Assembly: GCA_963678215.1 (NCBI GenBank)
Contig: OY782758.1
Location: 1,922,001 to 1,986,000, forward strand
DNA length: 64,000 nt
Reading direction: 5' to 3'
Source: Thiobius zoothamnicola
Lineage (GTDB): Bacteria; Pseudomonadota; Gammaproteobacteria; Chromatiales; Chromatiaceae
Part shown: in pieces, positions 1 to 8,554 of the stretch
How the letters are laid out: every line of letters begins with the position of its first letter
Position numbering within the stretch: the stretch's first letter is position 1
Made by a program: the position numbers and the translations under genes
The notes under the pieces: generated by a model
Database searches by the model: none
What the model was told of the DNA's origin: nothing
What the model saw: the letters and a program-made list of their open reading frames with translations, nothing else

Positions 1-1
1 G

Positions 2-361
2 GGCGAGATATTTGATGGGATTCGCGCCATTTTGCAGCAAACCCAGCCGACTCAGGTTGCGATTGAACAAATTTTCGTCGCCAACAGTGCCTTATCCGCG
101 CTGAAGTTGGGGCAGGCGCGCGGCGCAGCCATCACCGCCGTGGTGACTTTGGATTTGCCCGTTCATGAATATACGCCGCGTGCGGTGAAGCAGTCACTGG
201 TGGGTAGCGGCGGCGCAACCAAAGAGCAAGTGCAGCATATGGTGCGCATTTTATTGGCCAGACAACAAAAAATGAGCCTGGATGAATCTGATGCATTGGC
301 GATCGCCTTGTGCCATGCTCATACTTATCAAACACGGCAGAAACTAAAACTACCGATATGA
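2..361 (+). CDS. ruvC: Crossover junction endodeoxyribonuclease RuvC, C-terminal part (truncated by the window edge)
   Basis: RuvC resolves Holliday junctions by paired symmetric nicks during recombinational repair, working with RuvAB. Only about the last 119 residues are present because the reading frame is open to the left edge. The visible part has the RuvC signatures: an EQIFVANS stretch, KLGQARG, a TPRAVKQSLVGSGGATKEQV segment, and the acidic DESDALAIALCHAH region that supplies the late catalytic aspartates. Its stop overlaps the ruvA start in an ATGA arrangement (358-361), so the two genes are translationally coupled. The start lies outside the window. Confidence 0.95.
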   Translation, partial: GEIFDGIRAILQQTQPTQVAIEQIFVANSALSALKLGQARGAAITAVVTLDLPVHEYTPRAVKQSLVGSGGATKEQVQHMVRILLARQQKMSLDESDALAIALCHAHTYQTRQKLKLPI

Positions 362-960
362 TTGGTTTTCTACGCGGCAAGGTCGCGCATAAACAACCAC
401 CGGCTTTACTGTTGGATGTGAATGGCGTTGGTTATGAGTTACAGGCTCCCATGTCAACCTTTTACGCTCTGCCTGAGGGAGAGCAAACCGTTGCGCTATA
501 CACGCATATGGCGATACGGGATGATGCTCACATACTTTATGCTTTCACCACATTGACCGAACGGGCGCTGTTTTGTGATTTGCTGAAAGTGAATGGCGTT
601 GGCGGGAAAATGGCTTTGGCGATTCTGTCCGGCATGACGACTGACGAATTTATCCATACCATCCAGGCTGCGGATTCGGTTGCGTTGACCCGTTTGCCGG
701 GAATCGGTAAAAAGACGGCTGAACGGTTGATTATTGAGATGCGGGATCGGTTGCCGTCAGGCGATGGGGGAGGGGGCGTTAAACTGGCAGCAACCACAAG
801 ATCAACGGTTTCGCAATCTTCTGTTTTGGATGATGCTTTGGGCGCTTTGTTGGCGTTAGGTTATAAATCCGCAGAAGCACAGCGCATGTTGAAATCGGTT
901 GAGCACGATAATTTGTCCGCTGAAGAAGTGATTCGCCAGGCGTTGAAAACGGTGTCTTGA
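358..960 (+). CDS. ruvA: Holliday junction branch migration protein RuvA
   Basis: RuvA binds four-way junctions as a tetramer and loads the RuvB motor. The 200-residue product begins MIGFLRGKV, the family-typical N-terminus, so the ATG at 358 is preferred over an upstream in-frame ATG at 310 that lies inside ruvC. An OB-fold occupies about residues 1-65. Helix-hairpin-helix motifs follow, seen as LLKVNGVGGKMALAIL and LTRLPGIGKKTAERLI. The C-terminal domain III, which contacts RuvB, ends the protein with SAEEVIRQALKTV. Length matches the family. The usual next gene, ruvB, is absent: the convergent pheA follows after 14 bp, so ruvB must lie elsewhere. Confidence 0.96.
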   Translation: MIGFLRGKVAHKQPPALLLDVNGVGYELQAPMSTFYALPEGEQTVALYTHMAIRDDAHILYAFTTLTERALFCDLLKVNGVGGKMALAILSGMTTDEFIHTIQAADSVALTRLPGIGKKTAERLIIEMRDRLPSGDGGGGVKLAATTRSTVSQSSVLDDALGALLALGYKSAEAQRMLKSVEHDNLSAEEVIRQALKTVS

Positions 961-974
961 ACAGCTCGCCTGTT

Positions 975-2069
975 TTATAAAACCGCTTGTGGGTATGAAC
1001 CCAGCACTTTATACATACCAGCCTGCTTTTGCAGTGCTTTTAAGGCAGTCGCCACATCCGCATCATCTTGATGGCCCAGAATATCCACAAAGAACACATA
1101 ATCCCAATTGCCACGGCGTGAGGGGCGTGATTCGATGCGGGTCATGCTGATGTTATGTTCGGCCAATGGTTGGAGTAGGCGATAAAGGCCGCCCGCCTCA
1201 TTACGGGTTGACAATAGCAGGCTGGTTTTGTCTTGCCCGGAAGCCGGTGTGGTTTGTTGGCCAACCACCAGAAAACGGGTCGTGTTGCCGGGTTCATCTT
1301 CAATGTTCGTCGCCAGTTTATTCAGGTCGTACAATTCGGCGGCCAATACGCCGGCAATCGCCGCCGTGTCAGGGTGAGCCGCTGCCAGCCGGGCAGCTTC
1401 CGCATTACTGCTGACGGTCACCCGATCAACATGGGGCAAGTGGCGATCCAGCCAGGCCCGGCATTGCGCAAAAGATTGTTGGTGTGAATAAACGGTCTGG
1501 ATATCGTCAAATGTGTCGTTGGTGAATGATTTGCCCAGCAGGTTGTGGTGTATGCGCAGGCTGACTTCACCGCAGATTTGCAAATTGGAGGCCAGAAACA
1601 TATCCAACGTATGATTCACCACGCCTTCGGTGGAGTTTTCCACTGGTGCCACGCCGTAATCGACCGCATGGCTTTCGATCTCCTGGAACACATCGGTGAT
1701 GTTCGCCATTGGTGCCGTATGTACGGCGTGCCCGAAATGTTTGAGGGCGGCGGCTTGGGTAAAGGTGCCTTCAGGCCCCAGGTAGGCGACGCGCAATGGG
1801 CGTTCCAGTGCCAAGCAGGCTGACATGATTTCACGAAACAGGCGCGACAGGGTTTCATTATCCAGCGGACCGGTATTACGCGATTGGATCTGGCGTAAGA
1901 TCTGCGCTTCGCGTTCCGGGCGGTAAAACACGGCATCGGCATTTTCCGACAATTTGACCTGGGCGACCTCCATGGCCGCCTCAGCGCGTTGATTCAACAA
2001 CGTCTGCATCTGCTTATCCAGGTCGTCAATACGTTGGCGCAGTCCGGCTAAGGTTTTTGTATCAGCCAT
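975..2069 (-). CDS. pheA: Bifunctional chorismate mutase / prephenate dehydratase (P-protein)
   Basis: Converts chorismate to prephenate and then to phenylpyruvate in phenylalanine synthesis. The 364 residues show a chorismate mutase helical domain (about 5-85, LRQRIDDLDKQMQTLLNQRA) and a prephenate dehydratase domain (about 93-270, starting YLGPEGTFTQAA and containing the catalytic TRF triad in NTTRFLVVG). A C-terminal ACT domain (about 285-360) carries the ESRP phenylalanine-binding motif, so feedback inhibition by Phe is expected. It is the last gene of a serC-serA-pheA run, starting 3 bp after the serA stop codon. Confidence 0.95.
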   Translation of the reverse strand: MADTKTLAGLRQRIDDLDKQMQTLLNQRAEAAMEVAQVKLSENADAVFYRPEREAQILRQIQSRNTGPLDNETLSRLFREIMSACLALERPLRVAYLGPEGTFTQAAALKHFGHAVHTAPMANITDVFQEIESHAVDYGVAPVENSTEGVVNHTLDMFLASNLQICGEVSLRIHHNLLGKSFTNDTFDDIQTVYSHQQSFAQCRAWLDRHLPHVDRVTVSSNAEAARLAAAHPDTAAIAGVLAAELYDLNKLATNIEDEPGNTTRFLVVGQQTTPASGQDKTSLLLSTRNEAGGLYRLLQPLAEHNISMTRIESRPSRRGNWDYVFFVDILGHQDDADVATALKALQKQAGMYKVLGSYPQAVL

Positions 2070-2072
2070 GGC

Positions 2073-3248
2073 TTAGTGACAACCCAGGCAACGTACCGAT
2101 AACACGCCTTCAATCGCCGCAATGGACTCCAGCAAATCCGGCTGGGGCGACTGGTCAATATCCAATAAAGTGACGGCAATTTCCCCCCGGGATTTGTTCA
2201 ACATATCCACAATATTATGGCCAGCATCGGCGAATAAAGTGGAAACCTGGCCTAACATGTTTGGCATATTGGTGTTGACGATAGCGACGCGATAACCGTC
2301 ATCGGCTCGCGGCAGGTTGATTTCCGGGAAATTGACTGAATTCAGGATGTTACCGTTCTCCAGCCAGTCTTTGACCTGTTCGGCCACCATGATCGCGCAA
2401 TTTTCTTCCGCCTCCCGGGTGGACGCGCCTAAATGCGGCAGGGTGATCACGCGCGGATGGTTTTTCAATCGGTTGCTGGGAAAATCGCAAACGTAGGCAT
2501 AGAGATGGCCTTGTTCTAAAGCTCTGACGGCGGCTTCGTCGTCAATAATGCCGTTCCGGGAAAAGTTCAAGAGCACCGAGTCTGGCTTCATCAATTTGAT
2601 CCGGTCAGCATGAATCATATGCTGGGTGGCTTTGTTCAACGGCACATGGAAGGTGATGAAATCGGCCCGCGATACCAGATCGTCCACCGATAAAGCCTGC
2701 TCCACAGCGGATTCCAATTGCCAGGCGCTTTTGACCGTAATGGTCGGATCATAACCCACGACGTGCATGCCCAGCGCCCGTGCCGCATTCGCCACTTTGA
2801 CGCCAATCGCGCCAAGGCCGATCACCCCCAGAGTGCGGCCCGGCAACTCGAACCCGACATAGCGTTTTTTACCGGCCTCAACCGCTTTGTTGATACTGGC
2901 GTCATCGCCCTGAAGGTCGGCGGCAAAACGCCATGCCTGGCCGATATTGCGCGCTGCCATTAACATACCAGCCAAAACCAATTCCTTCACCGCATTGGCG
3001 TTGGCGCCCGGCGCATTGAACACTGGCACGCCGATTTCGCTCATGCGATCAATCGGAATATTGTTGACCCCGGCACCAGCGCGGCCAATCGCCTTGACGG
3101 TATCCGGTATTGGCATATCGTGCATTTTGGCTGAGCGCACCAGAATGGCGTCTGGGTGAGTGATTTCAGAGGCGATCTCGTATTGATCACGCGGCAGACG
3201 ATCCAGACCTGCCAGTGAAATATTATTTAATGTCAGTATCTTATACAT
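2073..3248 (-). CDS. serA: D-3-phosphoglycerate dehydrogenase
   Basis: Catalyses the first step of serine synthesis, oxidising 3-phosphoglycerate with NAD+. The frame is open further upstream, but the ATG at 3248 (MYKILTLNNIS) is chosen because it lies 10 bp after the serC stop and gives the normal 391-residue short-form length. Visible parts are the GLGAIGVKVANAA dinucleotide motif, the RAGAGVNNIPID substrate-side loop, the active-site HLGAST histidine, and a C-terminal ACT domain (about 320-391, YRVAIVNTNMPNMLGQVSTL). The ACT domain suggests serine feedback or regulatory ligand binding. Located between serC and pheA on the same strand. Confidence 0.93.
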   Translation of the reverse strand: MYKILTLNNISLAGLDRLPRDQYEIASEITHPDAILVRSAKMHDMPIPDTVKAIGRAGAGVNNIPIDRMSEIGVPVFNAPGANANAVKELVLAGMLMAARNIGQAWRFAADLQGDDASINKAVEAGKKRYVGFELPGRTLGVIGLGAIGVKVANAARALGMHVVGYDPTITVKSAWQLESAVEQALSVDDLVSRADFITFHVPLNKATQHMIHADRIKLMKPDSVLLNFSRNGIIDDEAAVRALEQGHLYAYVCDFPSNRLKNHPRVITLPHLGASTREAEENCAIMVAEQVKDWLENGNILNSVNFPEINLPRADDGYRVAIVNTNMPNMLGQVSTLFADAGHNIVDMLNKSRGEIAVTLLDIDQSPQPDLLESIAAIEGVLSVRCLGCH

Positions 3249-3258
3249 GTCGTCTGCA

Positions 3259-4344
3259 TTACCCGTGCGTGCGCTCAAATTCCGACATAAATTCAATCAA
3301 AGCCTGTACCCCGGCTTCCGGCATCGCATTGTAAATACTGGCTCGCATGCCGCCAATGGAACGATGTCCTTTGAGAGTTTCCAGGCCATGGTCTGATGCT
3401 TGCTGTAAAAACGGCGCATCCAATGCGTCATCCGTCAGGGTGAAAGGCACATTCATCCAGGAACGGTAAGCGGGTTCGACGGGGTTATGGTAGAAGTCGC
3501 TTTGATCAATCGCAGCATATAAAGCAGCGGCTTTACGTTGATTGATTTCGGCCATCCTGGGCAGACCGCCTTGTGCTTTCAGCCATTGGAACACCAGACC
3601 AGCAATATACCAAGCGTAAGTTGGTGGGGTGTTATACATGGACCCCGCTTTCACATGGGTGGCGTAGTTGAGCATGGCCGGTACGTTTTCAGCGGCTTTA
3701 CCGATCAAGTCATCACGGATAATCACCAGAGTCAAACCGGCTGGGCCGATGTTTTTCTGTGCGCCCGCATAGATAATGCCAAACTGGCTGACATCTATGG
3801 GACGGGACAAAATGTTTGATGACATGTCGGCCACCAATGGGACATCCCCGGTATCTGGAATCGTATGAAATTCGACGCCCTGAATGGTTTCATTGGGCGT
3901 GTAATGTACATAAGCGGCATCCGGGCTGACTTTCACGCTGCCTGGTGCTGGCAATGTTGTGAACTTTTGTGCGCTGGTATCCGCAACCACATGAATTTGA
4001 CCATAACGTTTCGCTTCGGCAATGGCCTTTTTTGACCAAGCGCCAGTCAGATAATAATCCGCCTGGTTTTTCGTTGCGTTGAATAAATTTAACGGTACGG
4101 CGGCAAACTGAGTAGACGCGCCGCCTTGCAAAAATAACACGCGATAATGGTCGGGAATCGCCATTAAATCGCGTATATCGGCTTCAGCCTGTTGTGCCAT
4201 AGCGATAAAAGCTTTACTGCGATGACTCATCTCCATGACGGACATGCCAGCACCGCGCCAATCGCGCATTTCTTCCTGGGCTTGCTGTATGACGGCAGCA
4301 GGTAATATGGCCGGGCCGGCGCTAAAATTGTAAATGGGCTTCAT
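3259..4344 (-). CDS. serC: Phosphoserine aminotransferase
   Basis: PLP-dependent class V aminotransferase that makes O-phosphoserine from 3-phosphohydroxypyruvate; the same enzyme also serves pyridoxal phosphate synthesis in many proteobacteria. The 361-residue product begins MKPIYNFSAGPAILP, the hallmark N-terminus, and carries the PLP lysine in YAGAQKNIGPAGL. GHRSIGGMRASIYNA near the C-terminus is also conserved. It is the first gene of the leftward serC-serA-pheA group, which pairs the first two serine steps with phenylalanine synthesis. Confidence 0.96.
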   Translation of the reverse strand: MKPIYNFSAGPAILPAAVIQQAQEEMRDWRGAGMSVMEMSHRSKAFIAMAQQAEADIRDLMAIPDHYRVLFLQGGASTQFAAVPLNLFNATKNQADYYLTGAWSKKAIAEAKRYGQIHVVADTSAQKFTTLPAPGSVKVSPDAAYVHYTPNETIQGVEFHTIPDTGDVPLVADMSSNILSRPIDVSQFGIIYAGAQKNIGPAGLTLVIIRDDLIGKAAENVPAMLNYATHVKAGSMYNTPPTYAWYIAGLVFQWLKAQGGLPRMAEINQRKAAALYAAIDQSDFYHNPVEPAYRSWMNVPFTLTDDALDAPFLQQASDHGLETLKGHRSIGGMRASIYNAMPEAGVQALIEFMSEFERTHG

Positions 4345-4635
4345 GACATCTGTTTTGTGTGGTAAGTGGTGGGGTTGATGGAATCCATGTAATCCCGATT
4401 GTAAGCGGCTAATGATATCAGTCTTATTGGTGACACGCTGTAGCGACGCTTGGTGTTGCTGGAATTTTGGACCAGAAATTCTTTTGGATTCGTGGTTTAT
4501 CCGTTGTGTTGATGCCTTTTCATGGCCTATTGCAACAACGACTCAATAAGAGTCTGAAATGCCTCAAATGCCGGGCGGGCAAAAACTTGCCCGATTGCGC
4601 CTGAAAATAATCCTGTAAAAACAAATACTTGGAGA

Positions 4636-4682
4636 CCACCGGGCAAAAAGTTGCCCGATTCAGGCAACTTTTTGCCCGGTGG
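4636..4682. repeat. Perfect 20-bp inverted repeat (long hairpin)
   Basis: Left arm 4636-4655 (CCACCGGGCAAAAAGTTGCC) and right arm 4663-4682 are exact reverse complements separated by a 7-nt loop. A smaller relative lies just upstream at 4576-4593 (CGGGCAA, loop AAAC, TTGCCCG). The arms lack a following T-run on either strand, so this is not an obvious intrinsic terminator. It could be an extragenic palindrome or a small mobile palindromic element. Confidence 0.85.
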
Positions 4683-4915
4683 ATGAAGAGCCGCGTAGCG
4701 GTTATTTCGTAACCTATTGATTCCAAAGACTTTCATTTTCTGGCACGCAAACTGCTTTATGGTGAATGAGGCGCATTGATGGTCGGATTCACCGATCTGA
4801 CAGCCGGAGCGTCTCACAAAGCTGGCGAGGGTCGTTTTTCACTGAACAGCGGAACCCGCCAATTTGACGAAATTCGTCACTGATTCTTTTACTTTTACTT
4901 TTTATTTAAAACAAA

Positions 4916-4921
4916 CTGGAG
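4916..4921 (+). promoter_or_regulatory. Ribosome binding site of hcp
   Basis: CTGGAG lies six bases before the hcp ATG, in an otherwise A/T-rich leader. It supports 4928 as the start. Confidence 0.6.
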
Positions 4922-4927
4922 ATTCCT

Positions 4928-5446
4928 ATGCCAACTCCCGCCTATATTTCCATTGAAGGCGCCACGCAGGGCAACATTACTGCTGGCGCTTTCACCCCCG
5001 ATTCCGTCGGCAACATCTATGTCGAAGGCCACGAAGACGAAATGCTGGTGCAAGCCATTGATCATACCGTCACCGTTCCTACGGATCCGCAATCGGGTCA
5101 ACCAGCAGGTCAACGGGTGCATCGCCCCTACATCATCACCGTCGCGCACAACAAAGCTATACCTTTGCTGTATAATGCGTTAGCCTCCGGTGAAATGCTG
5201 CCGACCACCGTTGTCAAATGGTACCGCACCTCCATTGAAGGCGTGCAGGAGCACTACTACACCACCACGTTGACCGACAGCATCGTCGTGGATATCCATC
5301 TGGTGATGCCGCATGCGCAAAATCCTGCTTACTCCGACTACACTCAACTGATTGATATCTCTCTGGCCTATCGCAAAATTGATTGGGAACACACCGTCTC
5401 CGGCACCTCTGGATCCGACGATTGGCGCAAACCGATCGAAGGCTAA
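4928..5446 (+). CDS. hcp: Type VI secretion system tube protein Hcp
   Basis: Hcp hexamers stack to form the inner T6SS tube and can also chaperone or carry effectors. The 172-residue product has the Hcp family pattern: an N-terminal YISIEGATQGNITAGAF strand, the central HRPYIITVAHNKAIPLLYNAL segment, the YRTSIEGVQEHYYTTTL stretch and a C-terminal ISLAYRKIDWEH strand. No sheath, baseplate or membrane-complex gene is near, so this is an auxiliary hcp-vgrG island. It starts the rightward cluster and lies 67 bp upstream of vgrG. Confidence 0.95.
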   Translation: MPTPAYISIEGATQGNITAGAFTPDSVGNIYVEGHEDEMLVQAIDHTVTVPTDPQSGQPAGQRVHRPYIITVAHNKAIPLLYNALASGEMLPTTVVKWYRTSIEGVQEHYYTTTLTDSIVVDIHLVMPHAQNPAYSDYTQLIDISLAYRKIDWEHTVSGTSGSDDWRKPIEG

Positions 5447-5454
5447 CTTCAACC

Positions 5455-5474
5455 CGGGCGGCAACTGCCGCCCG
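5455..5474 (+). terminator. Hairpin between hcp and vgrG
   Basis: CGGGCGGCA and TGCCGCCCG form a perfect 9-bp inverted repeat around a 2-nt centre. There is no strong T-run (only ATTTC follows), so it may act as a partial attenuator or mRNA stabiliser giving more hcp than vgrG message. That role is inference. Confidence 0.45.
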
Positions 5475-5513
5475 ATTTCACCCTGACAACTCCAACCATA
5501 AGAGGACGCCCCC

Positions 5514-7595
5514 ATGCCCGGCCAACCGGACTACCGGATCACGGCGCAACTGGCCGGGATCGAAACGCCCGTCATCCGTTTCGACTGGCAGGAGCATTTA
5601 TCCGAACCCTTCCTCGGCCAGCTCGCCGTCTATGATACCGGCTATACTCAATCGCCTCTCAGCGCCAAAGCCTTACTGGATAAAACCGCGCTGATCACCC
5701 TTTGGGATAAAAACGCGGTGATTCGCCATTTCCATGGCGTGATTGATGCGGTACAGGCCGGGGCGGTCGGTAAACGCCGTCGGCATTTTCAGGTCACCAT
5801 CGTCCCGGCCTTGAGCACCTTACGATTGACCACCGATTGCCGGATCTTTCAGGGCAAAACCGTGCCCGAGATCGTGCAGACGTTGTTGAATGAACATGGC
5901 ATCCGTCATCATCAGTTGGCGTTGACCGGGACTTTGCCGCCTTGCGAGCCGCGGGAGTTTTGTGTCCAGTACAATGAAACGGTGTTTGATTTCATTCACC
6001 GTTTATTGGCGGAGGAAGGGATCTTCTATCGCTTCACGCATGAGAAAACCCATCATACGCTCCATTTCTGTAATGCCAGTTCATTATTGCCGGATGTCGG
6101 ATCCGTGAAGTTTCAATTACCGGGCACCCATCAAACCACGTCATCGGTGTGGGCGGTCGATTACACGGAACAACGGGTGCCCACCCACACGGTGCAACGG
6201 GATCGCACCTTTCATCAGCCCGTGACAACCCTGGAGTGTGAATACCAGGGCCTGTATTTAAATCATCAACGCACCGGGTATGAAACCTACCGCTATAACG
6301 GGCGTTACAAAACCAGCGCACAGGGGCAACCTTTCACCCAGTTTTTGCAACAACAAAGTCAAAACGATCAACGCTTGGCTCACTTCACTCACGACTATTT
6401 ACATCTGCAAGCCGGTTTACGTTTTAAACTGCACGATCATCCGGTAAAAGAACGGAATGATCTGTGGATCAGTGTTGCCCATCAACTCACCGTCGAACAA
6501 CCGCAATCGACGGAAGAAGAAGCGCAAGCGCATTACAACTACGGCACGTCCATCCCCACCCGGCAGGCCAGTCACTTTGAATGCACCACCGGCTGTCTGC
6601 CGTATCCACAACCGTATTCCCCACCCGCCTGGCCCAAACCGGTCATACAAGGCCCGCAAGTCGCGGATGTGGTGGGACCGCCGGGTGAAGAGATCTTCTG
6701 TGATGAATACGGTCGGGTCGTCCTGCAATTCCCCTGGGATCGCCGGGCCAAAGGCGATCACACCTCCAGTTGTTGGATCCGGGTCGCCCAAAACTGGGCC
6801 GGGGCCGGTTGGGGCCATGTGGCGATTCCCCGTATTGGTCAGGAAGTCATGGTGGATTTTCTGGAGGGGGATCCGGATCAGCCGATCATTACCGGCCGGC
6901 ACTATAACGCCACCCATCGGCCGCCGTACAAACTGGCCGAACACAAGACCCGGATGGTGATCAGGTCCAAAACCCACAAAGGCCAGGGCCATAACGAGCT
7001 GTATTTTGATGACAAGACCGACAAGGAGGAGATCTACATCCATGCGCAGAAGGATCAGAACAACATTGTCTTAAACGATGAGACGACTCGCGTGGATCAT
7101 GATCGCACGGAGCAGGTGGGGAATGATGAAACCATTGCCATCGGTAATGATCGCACAGAAAAGGTGGGGAATGACGAAACCATCGTCATCGGCAATGATC
7201 GTACCGAACAAGTCGGCAACAATGAAACCATCAGTATCGGCGTCAACCGCAATGAAAGTGTCGGTGCCAATCAAACCACGATGATCGGCGGTAATCACGC
7301 GGAGACGGTGGTGCTTAACAAGGCGGAAAGCATCGCCATCGCCAAAGCGCTCAGCGTAGGTGCTGGCTACCAAGTCACAGTCGGTGGAGCGAAAAATGAA
7401 AGCGTGGGGTTAAGTTCCAGCGAACAGGTCGGCGTCAATAAACATACCATTGTCGGCAAACGCTTTGAGTTGCAAGTCGGCGGAAGTTCGTTGATCCTGA
7501 ATGCCGATGGCACCATCATCCTCAAAGGTAAAGAAATCCAGATAGAAGGCGGTAAACAAGTCACCGTCAAGGGCAAAATGGTTGAGGTGAACTGA
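5514..7595 (+). CDS. vgrG: T6SS spike protein VgrG (copy 1)
   Basis: VgrG trimers cap the Hcp tube and carry effectors. The 693 residues comprise a gp27-like N-terminal region, a gp5-like OB domain (about 385-465: EEIFCDEYGRVVLQFPWDRR, then WGHVAIPRIGQEVMVDFLEG) and a beta-helical needle. The needle is built of degenerate VGNDET/IGNDRTE repeats (about 510-620) and ends KGKMVEVN. The first ~1.57 kb is almost identical to the inverted vgrG at 56.3-58.4 kb, while the needles differ completely. The needle normally determines which PAAR or adaptor and effector is loaded, which fits the different cargo genes of the two islands. An AAGAGGA ribosome site precedes the ATG. The stop overlaps the next gene. 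Confidence 0.95.
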   Translation: MPGQPDYRITAQLAGIETPVIRFDWQEHLSEPFLGQLAVYDTGYTQSPLSAKALLDKTALITLWDKNAVIRHFHGVIDAVQAGAVGKRRRHFQVTIVPALSTLRLTTDCRIFQGKTVPEIVQTLLNEHGIRHHQLALTGTLPPCEPREFCVQYNETVFDFIHRLLAEEGIFYRFTHEKTHHTLHFCNASSLLPDVGSVKFQLPGTHQTTSSVWAVDYTEQRVPTHTVQRDRTFHQPVTTLECEYQGLYLNHQRTGYETYRYNGRYKTSAQGQPFTQFLQQQSQNDQRLAHFTHDYLHLQAGLRFKLHDHPVKERNDLWISVAHQLTVEQPQSTEEEAQAHYNYGTSIPTRQASHFECTTGCLPYPQPYSPPAWPKPVIQGPQVADVVGPPGEEIFCDEYGRVVLQFPWDRRAKGDHTSSCWIRVAQNWAGAGWGHVAIPRIGQEVMVDFLEGDPDQPIITGRHYNATHRPPYKLAEHKTRMVIRSKTHKGQGHNELYFDDKTDKEEIYIHAQKDQNNIVLNDETTRVDHDRTEQVGNDETIAIGNDRTEKVGNDETIVIGNDRTEQVGNNETISIGVNRNESVGANQTTMIGGNHAETVVLNKAESIAIAKALSVGAGYQVTVGGAKNESVGLSSSEQVGVNKHTIVGKRFELQVGGSSLILNADGTIILKGKEIQIEGGKQVTVKGKMVEVN

Positions 7596-8476
7596 TGCAG
7601 TTCATCAATTACACACCCTTTGCCGGCATCGCCTGGGAAACGGTGAATTGCCATAGCCAATGGTTTGCCACGGCGTTGGCGCGGGCGCGTTTTAAACTGA
7701 TCGAAGGTAACCAGGAAGGTGAATGGTTTTGGCACCTGGATCCGGAACAAGGCGATCTGTTCGGCGAAGACGAATTCTACCGCGATGATATCAACAGTTC
7801 CGTCCGTTACGAGTCCGACTATGTCAACTTCAAACCAGCTGGCGATCTCATCATCAACGCCAGCAGTCATGCCCCCGAAGGCAAAGCGCGAACCGCTTGG
7901 CGATGCGGTGTGCAAGTCTATTCTTCCGATGGTTCATGCACCAACCAATTAGATTTGAAAATCAAAGGCCCGAAAGGCATTTTGCTTCGCCAAGCCATCA
8001 CCAAAACGCCAATCCGCTATGAATACTGCGCTGGCGGCATTCTCAAGGTCGAAAATCGCGGCAAAGAAGACGAAAGTCTGATCGTGGATCACGATAACCC
8101 GGTTGGCCGTGGTCGCTACCTTTACAAAAACGAGCCACTGCGTGAAGAACAAATCTGGTATACCGGCAAAGCGTTTCAAGCCCCGCCCGGCTTCGGCGCG
8201 ATTCACCGCAGTTGGAAAAGCCGTCTTGACCTGGCTGGCACCTATGACCAATCCTGGGTGGATGAACAACACCCTCTGCCGCCCTACGATTTCGATTTCC
8301 GCCACAACCAAGCCGCGCACCCTGCTCTCATCGTGGAAGGTTACTTCCAGACCGGCATGCAAATCCGCCTGGAGAATCTGATCAAGGATCATCCAGACAG
8401 TTATTTTGAAATACCTGAATACCACCTGATGACGCGCATCCACACCCGGCACGAACAACGTATGGCGCGCTTATGA
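7595..8476 (+). CDS. DUF2169-family T6SS adaptor, probably frameshifted near its 3' end
   Basis: DUF2169 proteins are associated with vgrG and PAAR/RHS effectors and are thought to help load effectors. Family features visible here: YESDYVNFKPAGDLIIN, SSHAPEGKARTAW, NPVGRGRYLY, GFGAIHRSWKSRLDLAGTYD and PPYDFDFRHNQAAHP. The start overlaps the vgrG stop by one base. The frame stops at 8474-8476 right after HTRHEQRMARL. The +1 frame continues with no stop as YDRLYGEAQSAEVMLLPQAE through 8555, where its TGA overlaps the next gene's ATG. The intact protein would therefore be about 320 residues and coupled to the effector gene. A base deletion, a sequencing error or a recoding event could each explain this. 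Confidence 0.85.
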   Translation: MQFINYTPFAGIAWETVNCHSQWFATALARARFKLIEGNQEGEWFWHLDPEQGDLFGEDEFYRDDINSSVRYESDYVNFKPAGDLIINASSHAPEGKARTAWRCGVQVYSSDGSCTNQLDLKIKGPKGILLRQAITKTPIRYEYCAGGILKVENRGKEDESLIVDHDNPVGRGRYLYKNEPLREEQIWYTGKAFQAPPGFGAIHRSWKSRLDLAGTYDQSWVDEQHPLPPYDFDFRHNQAAHPALIVEGYFQTGMQIRLENLIKDHPDSYFEIPEYHLMTRIHTRHEQRMARL

Positions 8477-8554
8477 TCGGTTATACGGCGAAGCCCAGTC
8501 AGCGGAAGTCATGCTGCTGCCCCAAGCCGAAACACCGGCCAGGGAAACAATCTG

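Larger units (their letters stand above)
4345..4927. other. Intergenic region between serC and hcp with GGGCAA/TTGCCC hairpins
   Basis: This 583-bp stretch separates the leftward serC operon from the rightward T6SS island. It contains two hairpins built on the same GGGCAA...TTGCCC core, listed separately. Open frames of 68 and 96 codons exist on the minus strand through the hairpins, but I recognise no family and do not call a gene. Just before hcp the sequence turns T-rich and A-rich (about 4880-4912), which could hold the hcp promoter, although no clear -35/-10 pair stands out. Confidence 0.5.

Noticed and set aside
4520..4817. Two overlapping minus-strand open frames of 68 and 96 codons before hcp
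   Set aside because: They run through the hairpins, compete with each other, and match no family that I recognise.
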